This document shows positions 25,996 through 35,691 of a stretch of DNA of 64,000 nucleotides, piece by piece (within the stretch, counting starts at the first letter, position 1; each line of letters starts with the position of its first letter). Position numbers and translations under genes: made by a program. The notes under the pieces were generated by a model. It had not been told where the DNA came from and made no database searches. It was given only the letters and a program-made list of their open reading frames with translations. Source of the DNA: Rs1 sp000416275. GTDB lineage: Bacteria; Pseudomonadota; Gammaproteobacteria; Pseudomonadales; Balneatricaceae. The stretch is taken from NCBI GenBank assembly GCA_965243635.1, contig OZ251574.1, forward strand, positions 3,224,001 through 3,288,000, given 5' to 3'.

Positions 25996-27942
25996 GTAAC
26001 TTCTCAATAACTCGGGGCAGAACGTCAATATAAATCATTTTCTCTTGACAGGGTTTTAGTCCAAAAGTCGTTAAAATTAAAGACCACTTCCCTTCTTCTT
26101 TAAAGTAGCAGCACCGCGTTATACCAGTCCATGTGAGTGGTTTATTTATCTTATAAACTCGCGGGTTGCGACTAACTATTCAAATGTCTCAGACCTCTTC
26201 ACAGAAGCAAAAAAATCACCTAAAAAAGCCATGGTAAGATAACCTTATCATTCGCTGCTATGACTTAAACCTTTGAAAAAACTCCCTACTTTACCTGATA
26301 TTCCAGAAAGTGAACAAACTCCGGTAGTCAAAAGCTTACTACTGATAGTAGAGCAATGCTTTCAAAGCATTCAGCAGCAAGCCGAAGAGATCGAGCTGCT
26401 CAAAGATGAAGTGCGCGTACTAAAAAAGCAGAAAAAACGGCCCACTTTCAAACCAAGTAACTTGGACAAAGAAACAGATAAATCGACGGGCGATGATTCA
26501 GTATCGACAGAAAACAAAAAGCGGCCAGGCTCAAAGAAACGCTCTAAAAATGTGAATCTAACTATCCATGACGATCAAGTGGTTCAACCGCAAGACGGTA
26601 TCCCTCCAGGAGCTCGCTTTAAAGGATACCGGGATTTTATTGTTCAGGAGTTGGTCATTGGCACAAAAAACACCCGTTATCGTCTCGCCCGTTATGTCAC
26701 ACCAGACGGCCAAACCCTCACCGCTAAATTACCTAAAGAATTGAACGGGCTGCATTACGGTCCTTATTTACTCAGCTATGTCCTTTATCAACACCATCAC
26801 TGTCATGTCACCCAACCTCTATTGCTAGAGCAACTGCGAGAATGGGGGATTGATATCTCCGCCGGTCAAATCAATCGCCTTTTATCCGAGGGAAAATCTC
26901 AATTTCATCAGGAAAAGAATGACATTTTAAAAGCGGGTTTAGCTTTGTCCGATTATGTCACTGTTGACGATTCAGGTGCTCGCCATAAAGGGGTCAACGG
27001 TTATGTCACTCAAATAGGCAACGAGTATTTTGCTTGGTTTGAATCGACAGGTTCTAAGAGTAGGGTTAATTTTTTGGAATTGCTCTGTGCGGGGGATAAA
27101 AGTTATCGTATTAATCATCACGCTGAGTCTTACTGGGTAGATCAAAAATTACCGCATGTCCCACTAAAGCTTCTCTTAGAGAGTGGCTTGTCGCATTTTG
27201 CTAATGCCCTGCGTTGGGAGGAGCATCTTGATGAGCAGGGAATCAACTCGGCGCGCCACCGTCGTATTGCGACGGAAGGCGCTTTACTTGGTAATGTGCA
27301 GCATCAAAACCGGTGCCAGAACTTAGTCATACTCAGTGACGGGGCGGGTCAGTTCAATATTCTGCAGCACGCATTGTGCTGGATTCATACTGAGCGTTTG
27401 GTACACACAATGCTGCCGTTAAACGAATGGCACCGAGAGGATATAGCGAAAGTACGCGGTGAAATTTGGGATTTATATCGAGGCCTAAAAACGTATAAAG
27501 TCCAGCCAGGTTCCGATCAGAAAGCCGCGCTGGAGACTTTTTTTGACGAGATTTTTACGCAGCGAACACGTTATGAGTCTTTAAACCAATTGCTCAAGCG
27601 GATCTACAAAAACAAAGCGAAATTACTGCGAGTATTAGCACGTCCTGAAATTCCCTTACATACCAATGGTAGTGAAACAGATATCAGGGATTTCGTAAAA
27701 AAGAGAAAGATCAGTGGAGGTACTCGCAGTGATGTTGGAAGAGAGTGCCGAGATACATTTTCCAGTCTAAAAAAGACTTGTCGAAAGCTTGGTGTGTCAT
27801 TTTGGGACTATATATTGGATAGAAATTCTGGGATTGGGGATATCCCCCCATTGGCAGAATTAATTCGTCGAGAAGTAGCCGCTGACTAGGGCTTTAATTG
27901 GCGTAAGCTATAGTAGATTGGCCCGTGTTATTGAGAAGTTAC
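25996..27942 (+). mobile_element. IS66-family insertion sequence, copy 2 (1947 bp)
   Basis: It has the same ends as copy 1, with one base change near the right end (GGCCCG instead of GCCCCG). Unlike the other two copies its flanks do not match: CTGTATTC on the left and AAAAAGCA on the right. The left flank is a MITE whose missing 22 bp are not found on the right. A deletion next to the element, or recombination with another copy, explains this. Confidence 0.95.
26273..27889 (+). CDS. IS66-family transposase, copy 2
   Basis: An intact 538-residue reading frame with TTG start. It differs from the cas3-inserted copy at 48269 only by Q instead of R in YKVQPGSDQ, and from copy 1 in three or four residues. 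All DDE-core motifs are present, so it may be the source of recent transposition. Confidence 0.95.
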   Translation: MKKLPTLPDIPESEQTPVVKSLLLIVEQCFQSIQQQAEEIELLKDEVRVLKKQKKRPTFKPSNLDKETDKSTGDDSVSTENKKRPGSKKRSKNVNLTIHDDQVVQPQDGIPPGARFKGYRDFIVQELVIGTKNTRYRLARYVTPDGQTLTAKLPKELNGLHYGPYLLSYVLYQHHHCHVTQPLLLEQLREWGIDISAGQINRLLSEGKSQFHQEKNDILKAGLALSDYVTVDDSGARHKGVNGYVTQIGNEYFAWFESTGSKSRVNFLELLCAGDKSYRINHHAESYWVDQKLPHVPLKLLLESGLSHFANALRWEEHLDEQGINSARHRRIATEGALLGNVQHQNRCQNLVILSDGAGQFNILQHALCWIHTERLVHTMLPLNEWHREDIAKVRGEIWDLYRGLKTYKVQPGSDQKAALETFFDEIFTQRTRYESLNQLLKRIYKNKAKLLRVLARPEIPLHTNGSETDIRDFVKKRKISGGTRSDVGRECRDTFSSLKKTCRKLGVSFWDYILDRNSGIGDIPPLAELIRREVAAD

Positions 27943-27976
27943 AAAAAGCAACACTAAGCATATGATATAAAACAAG

Positions 27977-28041
27977 TTGATGTCTCTTTGTGGTAAAATA
28001 ATTGCTGTCTATACAAAATAAAATACCACAAGAGACATCAA
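27977..28041 (+). promoter_or_regulatory. Leader hairpin directly before the IS4-type transposase
   Basis: The arm TTGATGTCTCTTTGTGGTA (27977-27995) pairs with TACCACAAGAGACATCAA (28024-28041) with one bulged base. The stem ends at the base before the ATG and would bury the ribosome binding region when transcription enters from outside. Such insulation is known for IS10 and others; here it is inferred from position. Confidence 0.7.
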
Positions 28042-29520
28042 ATGAATTCTGCCACAAAGACGGGTGTTTTGCCATCACTCACTGCTGATTTTCTCGAGCA
28101 ATCTAACCTCAGTATCGACAATACTTTTAACTCTGCTTGGAAACACCTCGGCTTTAATAGCCTGCTACTTCAAGCAAAATTTCATAAACGGTCTGGCGTG
28201 CCAGCGAGCGATATTGTGTATCTACTTATGCTGTGGGTTTGGCTAAAAACTCAATCGGTAGCTATGTTCTCTCGCGATGCATTATTGAGCTTTAGTGCAG
28301 CAAAAAAAGATGCCCTCTATGATCTACTCAATCGTGAAAATGTCGACTGGAGAAAATTACAATTATTGACCGCAAAGAAAGTGCTTAAATCTAACTCTCA
28401 TGGAGGTTTAAGCGCGTTTGTTATTGATGATTCTGTGAAAATCAGGCGTGGAAAAAAGATGCCTGGCGTTTCTAGTCACTTTGATCATTTAACCGGACGC
28501 TGCGTAATGGGTCAGCAAATCGTTACGTTAGGCATCGCTAATAATTCACAATTTGTTCCTGTTGATAATGAAATCTTCATCAGTAATGTGAGAGAGCAAA
28601 CAGCCAATTCTACCTTTAAAGACCATCGCAGCATTGCTGCGAAACGTTATGCTAAATCTCAGTCTCAAACCAAACCTGAAATGGTGTGTGACATGATAGC
28701 AAGGGCGATTCGCGCAGGCATAAATGCAGATTATTTTTTGGCTGATGCATGGTTTGCCACCAAGCGCATTTTAAAAATGACAGAGACTCATTCACTGATC
28801 GCTATTGTTCGAATGAAAAGAAATAACACTAAATACAGAATACGCATCAACGGCAAGACGGAGATGCTATGTGCCAAGCAGTTATATCAACAGCACGTAA
28901 AGGGGAAATGGCAATCCCTGACTAAATTGCCTTACCAGAGCAAGTCTATTGTCGTTGAACTCAATCTAGCAGCGACGGATAAAGAGCACGATCAATGGAT
29001 AAAAGTGAAGTTGTTATTTGTTCGATCTATGGATGAAACAAAGCAACAGGCAGGAAAGAATGATTGGGCGCTTTTTTTAACAACCGATAGTCAGATGTGT
29101 GACGAGAAGATACTTGAAGTGTACGCATTACGGTGGGGTATCGAGGTATATTTCAAAGAGGCCAAACAAAAACTTGGTTTTTTGAAAGAGCAAAGTCGTC
29201 ATTACAGCGCCTATATAGCGTCGATCCATTTGACTGGGTTAAGGTTTTGTATACTGCTATTTGTGCAGAATGAAGAAGGAGTAGCCAGTGTGAGTAAGGT
29301 GAGAAATAGCCTTGAAGAGAGCTTATGTAGTTTAAACTTCGCGAGCAAATTATGGGGACTATTTAAGGCGTTAATTGCAGGCGCTTTGAGTGATATTATC
29401 GGGCTAAATGAAGAAGATAAACGTAAAATACTGGAAAGAATCGATCAAACAGTGGTCAATTTTTTTACACAAGTCATGCAAATGGATAATTTTACTCTAC
29501 GGCAAGAAGGCCTAGAGTAA
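28042..29520 (+). CDS. IS4-family transposase
   Basis: A 492-residue DDE transposase. The first aspartate is in SAFVIDDSVKIRRGKKMPG near residue 135, the second in YFLADAWFATKRIL near residue 236, and the glutamate in the IS4 Y2R3E6K-type signature YALRWGIEVYFKEAKQKLGFLKEQ near residue 370. No frameshift is seen. The exact ends of the element could not be fixed; it starts somewhere after 27942 and probably ends near 29560. Confidence 0.92.
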   Translation: MNSATKTGVLPSLTADFLEQSNLSIDNTFNSAWKHLGFNSLLLQAKFHKRSGVPASDIVYLLMLWVWLKTQSVAMFSRDALLSFSAAKKDALYDLLNRENVDWRKLQLLTAKKVLKSNSHGGLSAFVIDDSVKIRRGKKMPGVSSHFDHLTGRCVMGQQIVTLGIANNSQFVPVDNEIFISNVREQTANSTFKDHRSIAAKRYAKSQSQTKPEMVCDMIARAIRAGINADYFLADAWFATKRILKMTETHSLIAIVRMKRNNTKYRIRINGKTEMLCAKQLYQQHVKGKWQSLTKLPYQSKSIVVELNLAATDKEHDQWIKVKLLFVRSMDETKQQAGKNDWALFLTTDSQMCDEKILEVYALRWGIEVYFKEAKQKLGFLKEQSRHYSAYIASIHLTGLRFCILLFVQNEEGVASVSKVRNSLEESLCSLNFASKLWGLFKALIAGALSDIIGLNEEDKRKILERIDQTVVNFFTQVMQMDNFTLRQEGLE

Positions 29521-29525
29521 CGGGA

Positions 29526-29556
29526 GGAGTTCATTTGAGCTAATGAAATGAACTCC
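29526..29556 (+). terminator. Hairpin after the IS4-type transposase
   Basis: GGAGTTCATTT and AAATGAACTCC form an 11-bp stem with a 9-base loop five bases after the stop codon. No T-run follows, so it may be a processing or stop structure, or part of the element's end. Confidence 0.55.
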
Positions 29557-30008
29557 GAAACTTGAGTTAATAAAGGTAAAATGCTGTTTCGATCAACCTT
29601 ACTGCAAGCAGTTTTCGCCTTCCATCTTCACGATTAGATATTGCAGCTATCGTGCCCTATCGCTGTAGCTCTGTAGCGTGTCTTACTTACTCAGCAGCTC
29701 TGTGACAAACTAGGCAGCTTTAATCCGCTGTCAGATCAGAATCTTGTGTGTAGCGCCACATGGCAGTCGCTGATTCCGTGATATTGACCAATTAATTCAA
29801 TTAGCTATACCTAGCGGCTATTGATCAATCAACAAATCGGTTAAAGTAGCAGACAAATTTAAAGATGCTTTTACGCCTCCTTACATGATCCTTACAGCAT
29901 TTATTTAGCACCTTAAGTTTTGATTTTACAGTCAAAACAAGACACGAACGACTTCAATATAAACAATGATTTAGGCGAAATAAAGCCTCACATTTCAAGG
30001 TTAACACC
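29557..30008. other. Gene-free region before selU
   Basis: About 450 bp with no credible gene. The part just upstream of selU is AT-rich with TTTTGATTTTACAGTCAAAAC (a short inverted repeat near 29917-29937), which may carry the selU-selD promoter. Confidence 0.4.
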
Positions 30009-31109
30009 ATGCAGAGCAGTGCCGATTACCTCGCAATTATTTTAAATGAGACCCCCTTGTTTGATGTTCGCGCTCCTATTGAACACAGTAAAGGTGCCAT
30101 TAACAACGCACCAAATCTGCCATTAATGTCCGATGAAGAACGAGAACTAGTCGGTACCTGTTATAAGAATAATGGCCAAGAGGACGCGATTGCCCTGGGT
30201 CGAAAATTAGTCACTGCTGAATTACAACAGCAGCGTACTCAAGCTTGGCTGGCATTTAGCAAACAAAATCCAGAGGGACTTTTATACTGTTTTCGCGGCG
30301 GGTTGCGCTCTAAAATAACTCAACAATGGATGAAAGACAGCGGCGTAGACTATCCATTTGTCGAAGGTGGCTATAAAGCCCTGCGGCGCTTTTTAATCGA
30401 CGAGTTGGAAGTCAGCGTCGCGTCAGTGCCAATTATGTTACTCAGCGGTAGAACCGGTAGTGGCAAAACTCGGGTGTTAAAAAAACTCGCCCATCAGGTG
30501 GATTTAGAAGGTTTAGCCAATCACCGAGGATCAAGTTTTGGCGCGGACATTCATCCTCAGCCTAGCCCAATAGACTTTGAAAACTCCATTTCTAGCGCCC
30601 TACTCAAACATCGTCACCAGCACAACAATATCGTCTTCTTAGAAGATGAAGGCCGCCTCATTGGCTCGTTAACCCTCCCTTTAAATTTAAAATCTAAGAT
30701 GGAAAATTCTGAGCATATTGAATTAGATACAGAGATTGAACAGCGTATTGATTATGCCATTGAAGATTATATTTTAGATTTGCTGAACAGCTATCTTGCA
30801 CACCATGATCAGCAGAGCGCTTTTGATTTACTGGCCCAAAGACACACCATTAGCTTGACAAAAATTCGCAAGCGCTTAGGAGCAGAGCGCTTTGAGCAGG
30901 CGATAAAATTGTTAGAAAATGCGATTAGCATCCATAAGCAAGAAGATAGCACTCGGGGATATCGCAGTTTTATTCATTTATTACTAACCCAATACTACGA
31001 TCCAATGTACGACTACCAGCTCGAGAAAAAGCAGCGCAAGGCGATATTTAGCGGTAACAGCCAAGCAGTCATACACTACATTGATCAACTAAATAATGCA
31101 GCAAACTAA
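30009..31109 (+). CDS. selU: tRNA 2-selenouridine synthase
   Basis: SelU (YbbB/MnmH), 366 residues. It replaces sulfur by selenium at the wobble uridine of tRNAs for Lys, Glu and Gln, using selenophosphate. The N-terminal rhodanese domain (FDVRAPIEHSKGAINNAPNLP) has its catalytic cysteine in LLYCFRGGLRSKITQQW near residue 97. A P-loop follows at LLSGRTGSGKTRVLKKL near residue 144, then FLEDEGRLIGSLTLP. It overlaps selD by 14 bp, and selD makes its selenium donor, so the pair forms a complete module. Confidence 0.95.
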   Translation: MQSSADYLAIILNETPLFDVRAPIEHSKGAINNAPNLPLMSDEERELVGTCYKNNGQEDAIALGRKLVTAELQQQRTQAWLAFSKQNPEGLLYCFRGGLRSKITQQWMKDSGVDYPFVEGGYKALRRFLIDELEVSVASVPIMLLSGRTGSGKTRVLKKLAHQVDLEGLANHRGSSFGADIHPQPSPIDFENSISSALLKHRHQHNNIVFLEDEGRLIGSLTLPLNLKSKMENSEHIELDTEIEQRIDYAIEDYILDLLNSYLAHHDQQSAFDLLAQRHTISLTKIRKRLGAERFEQAIKLLENAISIHKQEDSTRGYRSFIHLLLTQYYDPMYDYQLEKKQRKAIFSGNSQAVIHYIDQLNNAAN

Positions 31110-33501
31110 TACCATCTATAAAGACATCGTCCTGATTGGCGGTGGTCACTCCCATGCGCTAGTCATCAAAATGTGGGGAATGCGGCCTGTAGCTGGGGTG
31201 CGCCTAACTCTGATCTCGGCCGCGGTCGATACACCTTACTCAGGCATGCTCCCCGGTCTGGTCAGCGGTCACTATTCATTTGCTCAAACCCATATTGATT
31301 TAGCCAAGTTATGCATGTGGGCGGGTGTGCGCTTTATCTGTGCGACCGTGCGCGGTATTGACACTTCTAGCAAAAGCATAGCCCTACTCAACAGACCAGA
31401 CATCGACTACGATCTAGTGGCGATTAACACCGGCTCAACACCCAATATCCAGCGCACAGTGGGCGCCGCACAATTTGCCACTGGAGTAAAACCAATTGCT
31501 GAATTTTATCAAAAATGGCAGCAGTTAAAAGAAAACCTACAACATGCAACCCAACCATTAAATATTGCTTTAGTCGGCGCAGGTGCCGGTGGATTTGAGC
31601 TGATTTGCGCCATGCAATTCGCCTGGAGCCAGCTAAAAGAACAAACTAGCAGCCCACTTGAACATCAGTTTCACTGGATCATTTCCGGTAGTAAAGTACT
31701 GGGAAATCATAACCTCGAGGTACAAAAAAAAGCACTGGCAAAATGCCGTGCTGCACAGATCAAAGTGCACTTTAACTTTTATGTTGAAGAGGTAACTGCA
31801 AACTCGTTGATAGCCAAGTCTCTTGCGCCAGACAACACCTCTAATGAGGAGTTTAAGCGAGAGACACTGGCCGTTGATGAAGTAATTTGGTGCACTGCCG
31901 CCAGCGCCGCCGCCTGGCCGAAAGCCGCTGGATTAAACACCGACCAGCAAGGTTTTATTGCCGTCAACGACTACCTTCAATCGACCTCCGACAGCAGTGT
32001 TTTTGCCACTGGAGACGTCGCCTGTCAAATCAACCATCCCAGCCCCAAAGCGGGAGTCTTTGCAGTGCGCCAAGGACCCATTTTATTTAAAAACTTGGGT
32101 GCCGCCATTTTACAGCGACCACTGCAGTTATACCGACCACAAAAGACCTTCCTCAGCATCTTAGCAACAGGGGATCGACACGCCATCGCCAGCAAATCCC
32201 AATTTTACTGCTCAGGACGCTGGGTCTGGCGCTGGAAAGACTTTATTGATCTGAAATTCATGGCTAAGCTAACCGAGTTTAGTGACCAGCCGCCGATGCA
32301 AATTCAACCTGTCGACCCGGTATTATCCGGGCTATTAACCCATCCAAAAACCAGCCAAATCAGCATTTTTAAGCGTTTGCATTATCTCTTCAAAGGGCTG
32401 CCGAACGTCTCTGAAGAGATGCGTTGCGGTGGCTGTGGTGCCAAAGTCGGTAGCAGTGTATTAAGTGCTGCCTTGCACAAAGTCAGATCCGACATTAGCG
32501 TACATAAAAGGTCAGACATTATCGTCGGCTTAGAATCTCCCGATGATGCGGCAATAATAGACACCGGACAGCGTGCCCTGGCGCAAAGTGTCGATCAATT
32601 TAGAAGTATTATCGATGACCCTTACCTGTTTGCGCGCATCGCCACCAATCACGCCTTAAGTGATTTACATGCGATGGCCTGTGAGCCTCAATCTGCACTG
32701 GCAATAGTCGCTATGCCACACGCAGCGGAGACGGTGCAAAAACGTGAGCTTTACCAACTCATGTACGGGATCATTGAAGAACTTAATAAGGCCGGCTGTA
32801 CATTGACCGGCGGCCACACCAGTGAAGCCATCGAATTGAGCTTAGGCCTAGCTGTTAATGGCTTGGTTGACCGTCAAACTGACAACTATGCTTTCACCAG
32901 CAAAACCGGGATACGTGAAGGGCAGCAACTGATCATCACCAAAGCTATCGGCAGCGGTGTGATAATGGCTGCACAAATGCAGCTTAAAGCCCGTGGCCAA
33001 GACGTACAATCTTGTATAGAAAATATGCTCCAGAGTAATCAAACGGCGGCAAATATCCTCAAAGCGCACCGCTGCACTACCATGACCGACGTGACCGGCT
33101 TTGGTCTGATTGGTCACCTCATCGAAATGCTGCGTGGCACAGAGCTAAGCTGCCAGCTGAGCTTGTCTAAGATCCCGCTGTTAAACAGTGCTGCTGCACT
33201 ATCTGTCCAAGGTATCGAGAGTAGCTTGTTTGAAAAAAACTTTGCCGCTAGACGCTTTATCAGCAACGCTGAACAGTGGCGCGACTCGCCACAATACCCG
33301 CTTTTATTTGACCCGCAAACCAGTGGTGGATTACTTGCATGGGTAGATGCAGATGTCGCAGAGCAGTGTCAACAAGCGCTGCGCGATACAGGGTACCCAC
33401 TGGCGATAATTATTGGTGAAGCTTTTATAAACTCAGCAGATATCCCCAGAGATAAAAGCGACCTACAACACGCTATCCAACCATCTATTACTATATCCTG
33501 A
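31096..33501 (+). CDS. selD: NADH-dehydrogenase-like FAD domain fused to selenide, water dikinase SelD
   Basis: A fusion of 801 residues. Residues 1 to about 395 are an FAD-dependent pyridine nucleotide-disulfide oxidoreductase of NDH-2 type (DIVLIGGGHSHALVIKM; GAGAGGFELICAM; SSVFATGDVACQ). From about residue 430 the protein is selenophosphate synthetase, with its active-site cysteine in MRCGGCGAKVGSSVL, a Cys rather than selenocysteine form, then ESPDDAAIID, GGHTSEAIELSLG and DPQTSGGLLAW. SelD makes selenophosphate from selenide and ATP. The fusion is known in other bacteria; the oxidoreductase may supply or sense reduced selenium, but this is not proven. Confidence 0.94.
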   Translation: MQQTNTIYKDIVLIGGGHSHALVIKMWGMRPVAGVRLTLISAAVDTPYSGMLPGLVSGHYSFAQTHIDLAKLCMWAGVRFICATVRGIDTSSKSIALLNRPDIDYDLVAINTGSTPNIQRTVGAAQFATGVKPIAEFYQKWQQLKENLQHATQPLNIALVGAGAGGFELICAMQFAWSQLKEQTSSPLEHQFHWIISGSKVLGNHNLEVQKKALAKCRAAQIKVHFNFYVEEVTANSLIAKSLAPDNTSNEEFKRETLAVDEVIWCTAASAAAWPKAAGLNTDQQGFIAVNDYLQSTSDSSVFATGDVACQINHPSPKAGVFAVRQGPILFKNLGAAILQRPLQLYRPQKTFLSILATGDRHAIASKSQFYCSGRWVWRWKDFIDLKFMAKLTEFSDQPPMQIQPVDPVLSGLLTHPKTSQISIFKRLHYLFKGLPNVSEEMRCGGCGAKVGSSVLSAALHKVRSDISVHKRSDIIVGLESPDDAAIIDTGQRALAQSVDQFRSIIDDPYLFARIATNHALSDLHAMACEPQSALAIVAMPHAAETVQKRELYQLMYGIIEELNKAGCTLTGGHTSEAIELSLGLAVNGLVDRQTDNYAFTSKTGIREGQQLIITKAIGSGVIMAAQMQLKARGQDVQSCIENMLQSNQTAANILKAHRCTTMTDVTGFGLIGHLIEMLRGTELSCQLSLSKIPLLNSAAALSVQGIESSLFEKNFAARRFISNAEQWRDSPQYPLLFDPQTSGGLLAWVDADVAEQCQQALRDTGYPLAIIIGEAFINSADIPRDKSDLQHAIQPSITIS

Positions 33502-33618
33502 AGCGCTGATTTCCAAGTGGCTACTAAGCGTCATATAGTGGCTTTACAACAGTATTGAAAAATCTTAGCTTCAGTGGCTATTTTTCAAATCCCGGTAGGT
33601 TTTTTTTAAAGTCGATCA
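33502..33618. repeat. Decayed CCTGAATC-family repeat
   Basis: The stretch CCTGAAGCGCTGATTTC near 33498 and TTGAAAAATCTTAGCTTCAG near 33557 align loosely with the complete member at 35409-35568. It occupies the whole gap between converging selD and the GGDEF-EAL gene. No target duplication is visible. Confidence 0.45.
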
Positions 33619-35220
33619 TTACTCAAGGGTTTTAGCGCGCTGTATTTTGCCGAGCAACCAATCGGTCATCTCGGTGGCGGGTAGCGGTTCACAGAGCCAG
33701 TGTCCCTGCAATTGATCGCAACCTAAACTGACTAATCGATCGCGTAACTCTTTGCTCTCCACCCCCTCTGCCGTTACCTGGCAATCGAGAGCTTGGGCGA
33801 GAGCGATAGAGAATTTAATAATAGCTAAATCTTTTTCCTGGGTAAGAATCTTATTAATAAAATCATAATCAAGCTTTAAATGATTGATATCCAACAACCT
33901 TAAATAATTCAAAGAAGCGAAAGCCATCCCAAAATCGTCAATTGCAATGCTAATCCCCTGTTGGCGCAATAACTTAATATTTTGATTAGTAATAGAGAAA
34001 TCATCAAGTAAAGTACTCTCGGTGATTTCAAGGGTTAAATAGCTTGGGTCTATTTGATACTTATCGGTTAGTCTGGTGAGTTTTTCAACTAAATTTGAAT
34101 CTTGAAAATCAGTCGCCGATAAATTGACATGCAAGTGGATAAACAACTGTTTTTTATGCCAATCATGTAATTGCTGTAGCGACCTTTCAAGTACTATTGC
34201 AGTGATTTCATGCATTAAGTTATTGGCTTGCGCCATGGCAATAAATTCACCGGGTGATATTTGAGTACCGTCCTCTAGCGTCCATCGCGAGAGGGCTTCA
34301 ACCGCACATACCTCCCCTGTCTTACTATCGATAATCGGCTGATAGCACAAAAATAATTTACGCTGTAAAATCGCTTCTTGTAACGCTTTGACCCTACCAC
34401 TTACCTGTTCTAGCTCGCGCTCAAAGCCAGCATTGTAAAAGGCATAGCCAGCTTCTGAATTCTTGGCATGATACATCGAAATATTGGCATGTTTAAGTAA
34501 TTGATCACCATCGGTACCGTCCTGTGGGTAGCGTGCAATACCAATACTAATGGAAACGTTAATATTTCTACCTTCTATCTCAAAAGACTGACTGACATCA
34601 TCGACGATGCTCTCAGCTAGCTCACTCAATTGCGCTATCGAATTGCCGGCAAAAATAATCGCAAATTCATCTCCTCCAATACGACAAAGGACCGAATTTT
34701 GATTATTCAACAATGATAATCTATTGGCTGTTTCTATTAATAGCAAATCACCTACTTGATGCCCAAGCAGATCATTGACTAACTTAAACTTGTCTAAATC
34801 CATTAATAAAACACTGTAATTTTGCCGAGCAGCATCGGGATCAATGGCATTGATTCGCCGTGTAAAATAGTGACGGTTAGTCAAGCCTGTCAAAGAGTCG
34901 TGATTGGAATGGTATAGGTATTTAACCGCGCTATCATTAAGATGAGTAATGCTGTTTAAACTCAATTTTATCACCAAAACCACGAACACAGCCCCGGCTA
35001 CAAAAATAATAGAGCCGACTAACTCGATCATCGACAGCGGTGAACTACTCAATAAATGCCCAATAAAGAGCAGATAACCGAACACAAAAAAAATGATCAG
35101 TACTAATAAGCCTTTCCAGGCATTCAAATTCACATTAGCTATCTGGCAAATTTTACTGGCTGGAAACAGCGAATAACAGAGCAGCGCTAAGCCGATAGTG
35201 ACTAGCATTAAAGGGATCAA
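33619..35220 (-). CDS. Membrane GGDEF-EAL cyclic di-GMP enzyme
   Basis: A 533-residue inner-membrane protein. Residues 1-95 hold three hydrophobic segments. The diguanylate cyclase domain follows (HDSLTGLTNRHYFTRR near 105; CRIGGDEFAIIF with an intact GGDEF). The EAL domain starts near residue 280 (LFLCYQPIIDSKTGEVCAVEALSRW) with intact EAL, ITEST, and DDFGMAFASLNYL motifs. Both active sites look complete, so it could make or degrade c-di-GMP; which activity dominates cannot be read. No RxxD inhibitory site precedes GGDEF. Confidence 0.94.
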   Translation of the reverse strand: MIPLMLVTIGLALLCYSLFPASKICQIANVNLNAWKGLLVLIIFFVFGYLLFIGHLLSSSPLSMIELVGSIIFVAGAVFVVLVIKLSLNSITHLNDSAVKYLYHSNHDSLTGLTNRHYFTRRINAIDPDAARQNYSVLLMDLDKFKLVNDLLGHQVGDLLLIETANRLSLLNNQNSVLCRIGGDEFAIIFAGNSIAQLSELAESIVDDVSQSFEIEGRNINVSISIGIARYPQDGTDGDQLLKHANISMYHAKNSEAGYAFYNAGFERELEQVSGRVKALQEAILQRKLFLCYQPIIDSKTGEVCAVEALSRWTLEDGTQISPGEFIAMAQANNLMHEITAIVLERSLQQLHDWHKKQLFIHLHVNLSATDFQDSNLVEKLTRLTDKYQIDPSYLTLEITESTLLDDFSITNQNIKLLRQQGISIAIDDFGMAFASLNYLRLLDINHLKLDYDFINKILTQEKDLAIIKFSIALAQALDCQVTAEGVESKELRDRLVSLGCDQLQGHWLCEPLPATEMTDWLLGKIQRAKTLE

Positions 35221-35408
35221 AAACTGCTTACCTCAAGATATAAAATATTCAATTTCTCCTGACAGACACTGTCAAATGTAATAAAAGTGATATTTAAAAA
35301 TATTTTCAGTAGAAAAACGCATCAAAAACTTTGATGTTATATGGGGATAAAAGGTACTCCTTACTTAGCGCCAACAAAACTACAAACTTTGATACGGTCA
35401 ATCACTTA

Positions 35409-35568
35409 CCTGAATCCGTGACTTCAAAGTGAATACAGAGTGTAAGATATTGGTTTTACAGTGGAATTGAACAATCTTAGCTGCACCCGTAGCTTCAGCG
35501 GGCATTTTTCTAACCGCTGTAGAATCAAGAGCTTGCACTATGTGGTGCAGTGAAGTCACTGATTCAGG
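35409..35568. repeat. Complete CCTGAATC-family MITE (160 bp)
   Basis: Terminal inverted repeats CCTGAATCCGTGACTTCA and TGAAGTCACTGATTCAGG match at 17 of 18 positions. The interior carries two smaller inverted repeats and no gene. It is the reference member for the copies at 15215, 25858 and 37263 and for decayed copies elsewhere. Confidence 0.85.
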
Positions 35569-35691
35569 ACTTAATAAGAAAACCCATAAAATGCACAGGC
35601 ATAACGATCGACTTTTAAAAACTGCCTATACCTTGCCCTTAACTGATCACCGCCTTTTCTAAAGGAGTTTGCTATAAACTATCTGCACTTT

